Assembly: GCF_022288725.1 (NCBI RefSeq)
Contig: NZ_JAKNTA010000010.1
Location: forward strand, 192,398-256,397
Direction of reading: 5' to 3'
Source of the DNA: Kitasatospora sp. A2-31
GTDB taxonomy: Bacteria > Actinomycetota > Actinomycetes > Streptomycetales > Streptomycetaceae
Length of the DNA: 64,000 nt
In this document: positions 50,358 to 58,428 of the stretch, piece by piece
How positions within the stretch are numbered: the stretch's first letter is position 1
Layout: each line of letters begins with the position of its first letter
Notes under the pieces: model-generated
The model's database searches: none
What the model saw: only the letters and a program-made list of their open reading frames with translations
What the model was told of the DNA's origin: nothing
Made by a program: the position numbers and the translations under genes

Positions 50358-51707
50358 TCAGAGCACCTTCGGCACGGCGGCGGCCACGGCGGGCAGGCGG
50401 TCCGCCGCGTCCCGGAAGCGGTGCAGCGCCGCGCGCCCCTCGGCGCCGCGCAGCCGGGCGGCCAGCCGCGCCGGCAGCACCACCGTGGTGAGCAGCCCGG
50501 TGCCGTGGAACCCTTCGACGGTCCAGGACACCCACGGCAGCGGGTAGTTGGCGGTGGGGCTGAAGAACACCGGGCGCTGCCCCTGGAAGGCCACCCGGTA
50601 GGCGCCGAACCGGCTCCAGTTGGAGAAGCTGAACCGCTTGCGCTCCGGGTCGAAGCCGAGCGGCACGCACCCGCCGAGCCGGTCCCGGCCGATGGTTTCC
50701 AGGAATCCCAGGTTGGCGCGGAGGTTGAGGTGTTCGGCGGTGAACGCCGTCACCGCGGAACGCAGTTCGGCGGCGAGCACGGCCGGCCCGGCCTCGGGGT
50801 GCTGGGTGAGGTGGATCTCGCTGAGCAGATTGCCGACCAGGGCCGACGGGAGGCCGAGCGGGCGGCGGACGTTGACCGGGACGGTCAGCCCGCGCGCCTC
50901 CGTGTCGCCGTCCAATTCCCTTACGGTGTGGACGACATGGGCGCAGAGTGCGTCGCCGGTCGAGAGCCGCCGGCCCGCCTCGGCGGTGAACCGCTCCCGC
51001 ATCCGGGCGAGTTCCGCGTCGCCGAAGTGGATCTGGACGGTCCGGTTGGCGCGCGGCCCGGCCGCCACCTCCCGGGCCAGCGCGGCGGCCTCGGCCGGGC
51101 CGGGCAGCCGGAACCCGGGCCGGCCGCAGTCCTCGGCGGGCAGCACCTCGTCCAGCAGGGCGTCCTGGTCCGCGACCAGTTCGGCCTCGGGCAGTTCCTC
51201 GCCCTCGACGGCAGCGGACCAGGCGCGCAGCAGCAGCATGAAGCTGTGCAGGTCGCCGACGGCGTGGTGCCAGGAGCAGCCGAGCACCGTGCCGCCGGCC
51301 GAGGGCCGGGTGACGCGGACGGTGAGCAGCGGCGCCGCACCGGTCCGGGCGGCCGGCGCGTCCACCGGGTCGACCAGTTGCGCACCGGCCGCGCCGATCC
51401 GGCCCATCGCCTCGGCGAGGGTCCCGTCGACGTCGTAACTGGCCATCGGCACACCGGAGTCGTCGCAGACGGCGGTCAGCGCGCCGGCCTCGGTGCGGAG
51501 CCGGCCGGCGAACACCGGGATCCGTTCGAGCGCGCGGGCGAGGCCGGCGGCGAGCCGGTCCTCGTCCAGCACCTGTTCGTAGCAGAGGACGACGGAGACC
51601 GAGAGGTCGGCGAGCATGGTGTCCATCAGCCCGCAGCGCAGCACCGCCCCGGAGGCCCGGCCGGCCCGGACGACCCGGGATCTGCGCAACTGCGGCCAGA
51701 GGCTCAT
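50358..51707 (-). CDS. BAHD/condensation-type acyltransferase
   Basis: A 449-residue CoA- or ACP-dependent acyltransferase of the C-domain/BAHD superfamily. The catalytic motif is SWHHAVGDLHSF (HHxxxD) and a BAHD-like second region FSNWSRFGAYRVAF stands where plant enzymes have DFGWG. NVRRPLGLPSALVGNLLSEI is the family motif as well. It starts at ATG 51707 with weak ribosome site. The gene is convergent with the plus-strand operon and has a dre-like site upstream. It would join an acyl group to an alcohol or amine. Compared with the condensation protein at 24667 it is a different subfamily. Confidence 0.85.
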   Translation of the reverse strand: MSLWPQLRRSRVVRAGRASGAVLRCGLMDTMLADLSVSVVLCYEQVLDEDRLAAGLARALERIPVFAGRLRTEAGALTAVCDDSGVPMASYDVDGTLAEAMGRIGAAGAQLVDPVDAPAARTGAAPLLTVRVTRPSAGGTVLGCSWHHAVGDLHSFMLLLRAWSAAVEGEELPEAELVADQDALLDEVLPAEDCGRPGFRLPGPAEAAALAREVAAGPRANRTVQIHFGDAELARMRERFTAEAGRRLSTGDALCAHVVHTVRELDGDTEARGLTVPVNVRRPLGLPSALVGNLLSEIHLTQHPEAGPAVLAAELRSAVTAFTAEHLNLRANLGFLETIGRDRLGGCVPLGFDPERKRFSFSNWSRFGAYRVAFQGQRPVFFSPTANYPLPWVSWTVEGFHGTGLLTTVVLPARLAARLRGAEGRAALHRFRDAADRLPAVAAAVPKVL

Positions 51708-51804
51708 GGGTCCGTCCCGGGGTGCTCGCGGGGAGTGGTGCGCAGCACCCCTCGTCCCGGGGGGCGGCACCCCGAACGATAGGGCAGCACACCGGACCGG
51801 ATCC

Positions 51805-51820
51805 AGTGGTCCAGTCCAAT
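51805..51820. promoter_or_regulatory. dre-like site upstream of the acyltransferase gene
   Basis: AGTGGTCCAGTCCAAT agrees with 13 of 16 positions of the DasR dre consensus (A-S-TGGTCTAGACCA-S-T). It lies about 100 bases upstream of the acyltransferase start and about 85 bases before the FHA-ABC gene on the other strand. DasR-type control is inferred from sequence only. Confidence 0.5.
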
Positions 51821-51905
51821 TGGCCACTTCGCCCGGGCACCCCACCCGCCCGACCGCCGCCCGCCGGACCGGCCGGGTCCGCCCGGCCGGACTAGAATCC
51901 GAGGC

Positions 51906-54290
51906 ATGGGAGACCGCGCAGGCGCGTCGACCGCGCCGCCCCTGGTTCTCGTCACCGACACGGATTCGCAGCTGATCGATCCGCGCCGGGCGTACCACGT
52001 CGGCCGAGACCCGACGAGCGAGATCGTCCTCGACGACCCCCGCGTCTCCTGGCACCACGCCGTGCTCCACGCCGACGACGGCCACTGGCTGCTCGACGAC
52101 GTCGGCAGCACCAACGGCACCTTCACCGACGGCCGCCGGATCCGGCACGAGGACGTCGGACCCGGCACCCGGCTGCGGTTCGGCAACGCGGCCGACGGTC
52201 CGTCCGCGATCTTCGCCGGCCTGCCGGCCCCCACGCCCGGCGAGCGGCCGTCGCTGATCGCCCCGCAGGCCTCCGGGGTCTTCCGCCGGCCCAGCGCGGT
52301 GATCCGGCTCCCGGGTCGCACGGTGCGCATCGGCCGGGCCGGCGACAACGACCTCGTCCTGGACGACCTGGTGGTCTCCCGCCACCACGCCGAGCTGCGC
52401 ACCCTGCCGGACGGCGGCCACGAGATCGTCGACCTCTCCAGCCACAACGGTACGTACCTCAACGGCCGGCCGGTGGAACGGGCGCCGGTCGGCCCCGCCG
52501 ACATCATCGGCATCGGCCACTCCGCCCTCTGCCTGGCCGGCGACGAGCTGGTCGAGTACACCGACACCGGCGAGATCTCCCTGCACGTCCAGGGCCTGGT
52601 GGTCCGGGTCGGCCCCGACCACCGGGTGCTGCTGGACGACGTGGGCTTCCCGCTCGCCGAGAAGGCCCTGCTCGCGGTGGCCGGCCCCAGCGGCGCGGGC
52701 AAGTCCACCCTGCTCAACGCGCTCACCGGGCTGCGCCCCGCCGACGAGGGCACCGTCCTGTACGACGGGCGCGACCTCTACCGCGACTACGCCGAGCTCC
52801 GCCGCCGGATCGGCCTGGTGCCGCAGGACGACATCCTCCACAAGGAGCTCACCGTCCGCCGCGCACTCTCCTACGCCGCGGAGCTGAGGTTCCCCGGCGA
52901 CACCGCCCGGGAGGAGCGCGAGGCCCGGGTCGACGAGGTGATCCGCGAACTCGGCCTGGAAGCCCGCTCCGGCCAGGTGATCTCCAGCCTCTCCGGCGGC
53001 CAGCGCAAGCGCGTCAGCGTCGCCCTCGAACTGCTCACCAAGCCGTCACTGCTCTTCCTCGACGAGCCCACCTCCGGCCTGGACCCGGGCATGGAGCGCT
53101 CGGTGATGCAGATGCTGCGCGGCCTCGCCGACGACGGCCGGACGGTGGTCGTGGTCACCCACAGCGTGCTCAGCCTGGACGTCTGCGACCGGCTGCTGGT
53201 GCTGGCGCCCGGCGGCAGGGTCGCCTACTACGGCCCGCCCGACGAGGCCCTGTCGTTCTTCGGCTTCTCCGAATGGCCCGAGGCCTTCGAGGCGTTCGAG
53301 AACGAGGACCACGCCGGCTGGCAGCGCCGGTTCCGAGAGTCCCCGCTGCACGAGCGGTACGTGGCGGGCGCCGCGCTGCCGCCCGCCGCGGCGCCGGCGC
53401 CCGCCCCCGCGGCGGGACCGGCCGGGGCGGCCCGCAGCCCGATCGGCCCGGAGAAGCCGCAGGGCTGGTTCGCCCAGCTCACCACCCTGGTGCGGCGGTA
53501 CACCTCCGTGCTGGCCGCCGACCGGCTCTTCCTGACCGTGATGATCGCCCTGCCGTTCATCATCGGCATCATGTGCCGGGCCATGGCCGGCTCCCGGATC
53601 TCCTCCGAGAACGCGATCAACGTCGTGCTCACCCTCTGCATCGGCGGTCTGCTCACCGGATCGGCCAACGCGGTGCGCGAGATCGTCAAGGAGCGGGCGA
53701 TCTACCAGCGCGAGCGGGTGGTCGGCCTGTCCAGATCGGCGTACCTGGTCTCCAAGGTGGTGGTGCTGGGCACGATCACGGTGGTCCAGGCCGCCGTGCT
53801 GACCACCGTCGGCCTGGCCGGGGTGCAGCTGAGCCCGGTCCTGGCCAACGGGGTTCGGCTGCAGAGCGGGGTGGTGCTGCCGCCGCTGGTCGAACTGATC
53901 ATCGCCGTCGCGGCACTCTCCTTCTCGGCGATGATGCTGGGTCTGCTGGTCTCCGCACTGGTGCGCAAGGAGGAGGCCACCATGCCGATGCTGGTGCTCC
54001 TCGCGGTGGTGCAGATCGTCTTCAGCGGCGCCATGCTGAAGCTGTACGGCGTGCCCGGCCTGGAGCAGTTCGCCTGGCTGGTGCCGTCCCGCTGGGGCCT
54101 GGCGGCCATGGCCCAGAGCATCGACCTGCACACGGTCTTCCCGACCACCATCACCGCCGACCCGCTGTTCCGCCCGGACCGCACCACCTGGCTGCGCTGT
54201 CTGGGCCTGCTGGTGGCCCTGTCGGCGGTCCTGGGGCTCGCCGTGCTGGCGCTGTTGCGCCGGCAGGAGCCCGCGATCATGCGGAAGTGA
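51906..54290 (+). CDS. FHA-FHA-ABC transporter fusion (ABCG-like)
   Basis: A 794-residue protein. The N-terminus has two FHA domains: YHVGRDPTSEIVLDDPRVSWHHA then STNGTFTDG, and VRIGRAGDNDLVLDD then VVSRHHAEL with SSHNGTYLNG. Each has the phospho-Thr-binding Arg, Ser/His and Asn. The ABC domain has AGPSGAGKSTLLNALTG, SLSGGQRKRVSVALELL and LLFLDEPTSGLDPG. The last 250 residues contain six TM helices of ABC-2/ABCG type, starting near FLTVMIALPFIIGIMCRAM. The layout equals Rv1747 of Mycobacterium tuberculosis, a kinase-controlled exporter. The Ser/Thr kinase two genes downstream is the likely partner. It may have no link to the product cluster. Confidence 0.95.
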   Translation: MGDRAGASTAPPLVLVTDTDSQLIDPRRAYHVGRDPTSEIVLDDPRVSWHHAVLHADDGHWLLDDVGSTNGTFTDGRRIRHEDVGPGTRLRFGNAADGPSAIFAGLPAPTPGERPSLIAPQASGVFRRPSAVIRLPGRTVRIGRAGDNDLVLDDLVVSRHHAELRTLPDGGHEIVDLSSHNGTYLNGRPVERAPVGPADIIGIGHSALCLAGDELVEYTDTGEISLHVQGLVVRVGPDHRVLLDDVGFPLAEKALLAVAGPSGAGKSTLLNALTGLRPADEGTVLYDGRDLYRDYAELRRRIGLVPQDDILHKELTVRRALSYAAELRFPGDTAREEREARVDEVIRELGLEARSGQVISSLSGGQRKRVSVALELLTKPSLLFLDEPTSGLDPGMERSVMQMLRGLADDGRTVVVVTHSVLSLDVCDRLLVLAPGGRVAYYGPPDEALSFFGFSEWPEAFEAFENEDHAGWQRRFRESPLHERYVAGAALPPAAAPAPAPAAGPAGAARSPIGPEKPQGWFAQLTTLVRRYTSVLAADRLFLTVMIALPFIIGIMCRAMAGSRISSENAINVVLTLCIGGLLTGSANAVREIVKERAIYQRERVVGLSRSAYLVSKVVVLGTITVVQAAVLTTVGLAGVQLSPVLANGVRLQSGVVLPPLVELIIAVAALSFSAMMLGLLVSALVRKEEATMPMLVLLAVVQIVFSGAMLKLYGVPGLEQFAWLVPSRWGLAAMAQSIDLHTVFPTTITADPLFRPDRTTWLRCLGLLVALSAVLGLAVLALLRRQEPAIMRK

Positions 54291-54368
54291 CGGAACACGC
54301 GGAAGTGACGGAGGCGGCCCGGCGAGCGTCGGGCCCCGCCGAAGCAGTCAGGAGACAGGCAGCCGCCC

Positions 54369-54986
54369 ATGGACGAGTTCGCGTTCCGCCCGACCCACGT
54401 CGCCGCGCCGGACGGGATGGCCACCTGGGCGGCGCCGGACCCGTCGCAGCCGTCGACGCCGCTGGATCCGCTGCTGCCGGTCCGGCTGATCGACCGCCGG
54501 GGTGACTGGGCGTACGTGCTCTGCTCCAACGGCTGGTCCACCTGGGTGGACGGCCGGCTGCTGGTCGCCCTCCCGGACACCCCGCCGGCCGCCGGCGCGC
54601 CCCCCGCCCGCACCGCCGACCCCCGGCCGGCGCTCGCCGAGGCCGAGGGCGCCCTCAACCGCTACCGCTCGTTGCTGGAGGACCTCGCGGCCGCCCAGGT
54701 CGACCTGGAGACCTTCCGGGAGCGGGCCCGCGGCCTGCGGATCGGGCTGGTCGTCGACGGCGAGGCGCTCTGGGTGTTCGACGCGGCCCACGACCGCTGG
54801 TGCTACTGCGACGGTCTGCAGCTGCAGACCTACGCCGCCTCCGGCCGGCCGCGCTCCAACCCCAGCTCGGCCGGCGGGCCGGTGGCCCCGCGCCCGCCCG
54901 TCGCCCCGGCGGCCCCGCGGCCGCCGGGCGCCCGACCGGCCGCCCCGCCGGGCGGGTACGAGCCGACCCGGACGGGTGAACCGTGA
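54369..54986 (+). CDS. protein with SH3-like region, FHA-ABC/kinase locus
   Basis: A 205-residue protein. Residues 1-65 contain a strand-rich domain: LPVRLIDRRGDWAYVLCSNGWSTWVDG, like an SH3-type fold. A helical linker (AEGALNRYRSLLEDLAAAQVDLETFRERAR) follows, and then a second small domain with GEALWVFDAAHDRWCYCDGLQL. The end is Pro/Ala-rich. It is located between the FHA-ABC and kinase genes and overlaps the kinase start (GTGA). I do not recognise the family; it might scaffold the kinase and transporter. Confidence 0.8.
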   Translation: MDEFAFRPTHVAAPDGMATWAAPDPSQPSTPLDPLLPVRLIDRRGDWAYVLCSNGWSTWVDGRLLVALPDTPPAAGAPPARTADPRPALAEAEGALNRYRSLLEDLAAAQVDLETFRERARGLRIGLVVDGEALWVFDAAHDRWCYCDGLQLQTYAASGRPRSNPSSAGGPVAPRPPVAPAAPRPPGARPAAPPGGYEPTRTGEP

Positions 54987-56059
54987 GTCCCCCGGAACCG
55001 CCGCCCGCCGCCTCCGGGCCGCCGCCCCGCCCGCAGCGCGCCACCGACGACGTCCCCAGCCTGCCCGCCGGCAAGGTGGGCCGCCGGGTGGCCGGCTACC
55101 GGCTGGAGTCCGAGATCGGCCGCGGCGGCATGGCCGTCGTCTACCGGGCCAAGGACCTGCGGCTGGGCCGGACCGTCGCGGTCAAGCTGCTGGCCCCCGA
55201 GCTGGCCCGCAACGAGGTGTTCCGCAAGCGCTTCATCCACGAGTCGGAGGCGGCCGCCGCGATCGACCACCCGCACATCATCCCGGTCTTCGAGGCGGGC
55301 GAGGCCGACGGCATCCTGTTCATCGCGATGCGCTTCGTCGAGGGCGGCGACCTGCGCGGCCTGATCAGGCGGGACGGCCCGTTCCAGGTCGAGCGGGCGG
55401 CGCAGCTCGCCCTGCAGATCGCCTCCGCGCTGGACGCCGCGCACGCCCACGACCTGGTCCACCGGGACGTCAAGCCCGGCAACGTGCTGGTCGCCGCCGG
55501 CACCGACAGCGAGCACCCCGAGCACCTCTACCTGGCCGACTTCGGCCTCACCAAGAAGTCGCTCTCGCTCAGCGGGCTGACCAACGTGGGCCAGATCGTC
55601 GGCACGCTCGACTACGCGGCGCCGGAGCAGATCTCCGGCCGCCCGCTGGACGGCCGCTGCGACCAGTACAGCCTCGCCTGCGTGGTCTTCGAAATGCTGG
55701 CCGGGGAGCCGCCGTTCCGCCGGGAGAGCGACCTCGCGCTGCTCTGGGCCCACCTCAACGACCCGCCGCCCAGCCTGCGCGCGCGCCGCCCCGACCTGTC
55801 CGGTGCCGTGGACGACGCGGTGGCCCGCGCGCTCGCCAAGTCACCCGACCAGCGGTACGAGGGCTGCCTGCCGTTCGTCGCCGGGCTGCGCGCCGCGATC
55901 ATCGCCTCGGCCGCCGAGGGACGCGCGCCCGCCGAGCCCTGGCCGGGCGGCGGCCCGCGGACCGAGGTGGTGGTCCCGGCCCACGGCCCGACCGCGCCAC
56001 CGGGCGTCCCCGAGCCGCCGTCCTGGGCGGCCCCGGTGGTCAGCCCGCCGGTGCGCTGA
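54983..56059 (+). CDS. Ser/Thr protein kinase
   Basis: A 358-residue eukaryotic-type kinase. It has EIGRGGMAVVYRA (Gly-loop), VAVKLL (catalytic Lys), HRDVKPGNVLV (catalytic loop), LADFGLTKKS (DFG), GTLDYAAPEQI (APE-like), and DQYSLACVVFEML. After residue 290 there is a Pro-rich tail and no PASTA or TM segment, so it is a soluble kinase. The activation loop holds several Ser/Thr (KKSLSLSGLTNVGQIVGT). It probably phosphorylates Thr sites read by the FHA domains of the transporter. Confidence 0.94.
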   Translation: MSPPEPPPAASGPPPRPQRATDDVPSLPAGKVGRRVAGYRLESEIGRGGMAVVYRAKDLRLGRTVAVKLLAPELARNEVFRKRFIHESEAAAAIDHPHIIPVFEAGEADGILFIAMRFVEGGDLRGLIRRDGPFQVERAAQLALQIASALDAAHAHDLVHRDVKPGNVLVAAGTDSEHPEHLYLADFGLTKKSLSLSGLTNVGQIVGTLDYAAPEQISGRPLDGRCDQYSLACVVFEMLAGEPPFRRESDLALLWAHLNDPPPSLRARRPDLSGAVDDAVARALAKSPDQRYEGCLPFVAGLRAAIIASAAEGRAPAEPWPGGGPRTEVVVPAHGPTAPPGVPEPPSWAAPVVSPPVR

Positions 56060-56107
56060 CCCGGCGACCGGAGCCGTCGCCCCCGCTCTCCGGCCCTCGC
56101 GCCTTGC

Positions 56108-56131
56108 GCCCCCGCCCCCGCCCCCGCCCCC
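56108..56131. repeat. GCCCCC hexamer repeat, four exact units
   Basis: Four GCCCCC units in tandem, then a partial one, fill most of the short spacer upstream of the DUF1304-like gene. No function is assigned. Confidence 0.6.
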
Positions 56132-56162
56132 GCCCTCCGGCCCTTCCGAACGCGGAGCCCCC

Positions 56163-56543
56163 ATGAACGCCGTCAGCCAGGTCTTCGCCCTGATCGCCGC
56201 CGGAGTCCACCTGATCGTGTGGCCGCTGGAGAGCTTCCTCTACGGGCACCCGCGGGTGCGCTACCTGCTCACCGGCAGCACCGCGGACGCGCCCGAGGTC
56301 CGGCTCTGGCGCTTCAACGTGGGCTTCTACAACCTGTACCTGGCCCTCGGCCTCGGCGCGGGGGTGGCGGCCCTGCACACGGACGACCGGGCCACCGGCC
56401 GCGCGCTGGTCCTGTTCGTCAGCGCCTTCATGATCGCGGCCGGGGTCACCCTCTTCGCCTCCGAGCGCCGCGTCTGGCGCGGGGCGCTCGCCCAGGCCGT
56501 GCCGCCGGCGGTGGTCGTCATCGCCCACCTCGTGGCCGGCTGA
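56163..56543 (+). CDS. DUF1304-like membrane protein
   Basis: A 126-residue protein with four TM helices: AVSQVFALIAAGVHLIVWPLESFLYG, WRFNVGFYNLYLALGLGAGVAAL, LVLFVSAFMIAAGVTLFAS and LAQAVPPAVVVIAHLVAG. The sequence WPLESF, and N-x-GFYN-x-x-LA, are the DUF1304 landmarks. Function is unknown. The ATG at 56163 is 3 bases after a weak GGAG (CGCGGAGCCCCC). It is followed by the convergent streptophobe-like gene. Confidence 0.85.
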   Translation: MNAVSQVFALIAAGVHLIVWPLESFLYGHPRVRYLLTGSTADAPEVRLWRFNVGFYNLYLALGLGAGVAALHTDDRATGRALVLFVSAFMIAAGVTLFASERRVWRGALAQAVPPAVVVIAHLVAG

Positions 56544-56600
56544 GCGGCCTCCCGCGGAGGGTGGCGGCCGCACCCGCTCATGGGGCACGGTCGCGGCCGC

Positions 56601-57947
56601 TCAGCGGCCGGCGGGGGGCTCCACCTCGCCGCGCCGGCCGAGCCGGGCCGCCACCAGAGCGCCCAGGAAGCCCGTCACCAGGCCCCAACCCGCCGCCAGC
56701 GGGACGGCCACCCAGAGCTGCGGCTCCAGCACGAGCGTGCCGCCGCCCAGGCCGGCCAGCGGGTTGGTACCGCCGAGCACCGAGCCGAGCAGGTCGCCCA
56801 GACCGCCCTCGCCCACCCCGACGCCCAGCACCGAGAGCCCGTACTCGGCGTAGACCCGGGTCCAGACGCCCACCAGCAGCATCGTCACGGCCGCGGCGGC
56901 CGCCAGCCGGACGGCGTGCTGCCACGGCCGCACGCCGCGCGGCGCGCGGTAGGCGGCGAGGACGCCGGCGGCGAGCAGCAGGACGGCCGCCAGCGGGAGC
57001 AGCCACCAGGCGCGGCCGTCCTGCTCGGCGAGGGTGCCGAGGCTGACGGTGGCCTCCTGGCCGTCCGGAGCCCGCAACGCCTCGGCGAGCGGCTTGGGCA
57101 CCGGCAGGCCGACCGCACCCACCAGGTGGCCGTGCCACTGGGCGCCCATGCCGACCCCGAAGGCGAGCCAGACCAGGTTCGGCAGCGCCAGGAGCAGGAC
57201 CGCCGTCGTCTCCCGGGCGTTGCCGTGGACGACGGCGGTGATCAGGCCCACGACCAGCCCGATCGCCACATAGGCGAGCAGCACCACCAGCATCGCGAAG
57301 GCGGCCGGACGGACGGCCTGCTGGAACGGCACCAGGGAGCGCGGCAGCGGCGCCCGGCGGGAGACCGCGAAGGCGGCCGTCAGGACGACCAGCAGCCAGA
57401 GCAGGCCGAGGCCGATCGTCGTGGCCGCCTCGGCGTGGAAACCGACCTCGGGGTTGACCCCGAGGAGCCCGCCGATCCGTTCGGCGAGGTCGTTGCCGAG
57501 CGGGACGGCGAAGGTGTGCTTGGCACCGACCGTCAGCAGGGCGAGGGCGACCACCCAGACGGCGGCGGTCCGGGCCACCCGGCCGAGCAGCTCACCGCCG
57601 TGCGCGACCGCGCGGAAGCGCAGCTGGCGCAGGAACACCTCCACCATGGCCAGCGCTCCGACCAGGCCGACGGACAGCGGCATCGCGGTGATCCCGGCGT
57701 CCACCTGGGCGAAGAAACCGGCCCCGCCGTCCAGGCTCACCGTGCCGCCGACCGCGAGGGCCAGCGTCGCGGCCAGCACGGAGGGGAAGCCGCCCCCCGG
57801 CAGCTCGTCGGCGCCGGCCGCCCAGAGCCCCAGCGCGGCCACCGCGGCCATCGCCACGAGCCCCGCGAGGACGACCGCGAGCGCGTCCAGCCAGCCTCGC
57901 AGGAAGCCGGGCGGGCCGGGTGCCGGGGTGGGGGGCTCCGGGTGCAT
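56601..57947 (-). CDS. streptophobe-family integral membrane protein
   Basis: A 448-residue protein with about ten TM helices and little else. The start is GFLRGWLDALAVVLAGLVAMAAVAALGLWAAGA, and later comes FSVSRRAPLP-like VSRRAPLPRSLVPFQQAVRPAAFAMLVVLL. The GNARETTAVLLLALPNLVWLAFGVGMGAQW stretch is typical of streptophobe proteins, found only in Streptomycetaceae. The ATG at 57947 follows GGAAGGAG. It is divergent from the DUF6777-like gene, with which it is often found. Function unknown. Confidence 0.85.
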   Translation of the reverse strand: MHPEPPTPAPGPPGFLRGWLDALAVVLAGLVAMAAVAALGLWAAGADELPGGGFPSVLAATLALAVGGTVSLDGGAGFFAQVDAGITAMPLSVGLVGALAMVEVFLRQLRFRAVAHGGELLGRVARTAAVWVVALALLTVGAKHTFAVPLGNDLAERIGGLLGVNPEVGFHAEAATTIGLGLLWLLVVLTAAFAVSRRAPLPRSLVPFQQAVRPAAFAMLVVLLAYVAIGLVVGLITAVVHGNARETTAVLLLALPNLVWLAFGVGMGAQWHGHLVGAVGLPVPKPLAEALRAPDGQEATVSLGTLAEQDGRAWWLLPLAAVLLLAAGVLAAYRAPRGVRPWQHAVRLAAAAAVTMLLVGVWTRVYAEYGLSVLGVGVGEGGLGDLLGSVLGGTNPLAGLGGGTLVLEPQLWVAVPLAAGWGLVTGFLGALVAARLGRRGEVEPPAGR

Positions 57948-58428
57948 GGGGGCTCCTTCCTGACGGGTTCGGGTGTGCGTTCGGCGTTCGGCGCGACGGG
58001 TGCGTGCTCGGTTCACGACGGCTGCGTCCCGGCCTGCCGGGCCGAGGGCGCGGGTGCCACCGCTGCCGGCACCGGGGGCCGGGGTGCCCCGCTCGCCGGG
58101 CCTGCGGCCTCCGGCCACCACGGGCCGGCGTCCGGAACCAGACTCACACCCGGGGCCGGAGGCCGCGCGCTGCGCGCGCCACCGCCCCTGGAGCTCGGGG
58201 GTGCGAAGCGGGCCCGGGCGGGACCGGACTCGGCGCGGCCCGGACCGGACTCGGGCCGGGGCCGCGGCCCCGGCCCCGGCCCCGGCCCCGGCCGGCACAC
58301 TCGCACGGACGGCGACCGCGGTGTGACCTGCTGTTGCGGCCCGCGCACACCGGGGGCAGAAATGGAAGCCAGTGGCAGGAGCCTGCTGTGCCGGCCGTTT
58401 CGCCGGCCGCCTGCGAAACGGAGCGTCG
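57948..58428. other. divergent 481-base spacer with GC-rich repeats
   Basis: No coding bias. It holds two copies of GACCGGACTCGG (in 58220-58260), four exact GGCCCC units at 58266-58289 and a GTTCGGCGTTCGGCG direct repeat near 57978. Promoters for the streptophobe-like and DUF6777-like genes should lie here, but I cannot point to -10/-35 boxes. Confidence 0.5.

Noticed and set aside
24667..51707. Ordinary NRPS or aryl polyene cluster
   Set aside because: There is no A-T-C module, thioesterase, ketoreductase or dehydratase; only separate parts that resemble those systems.
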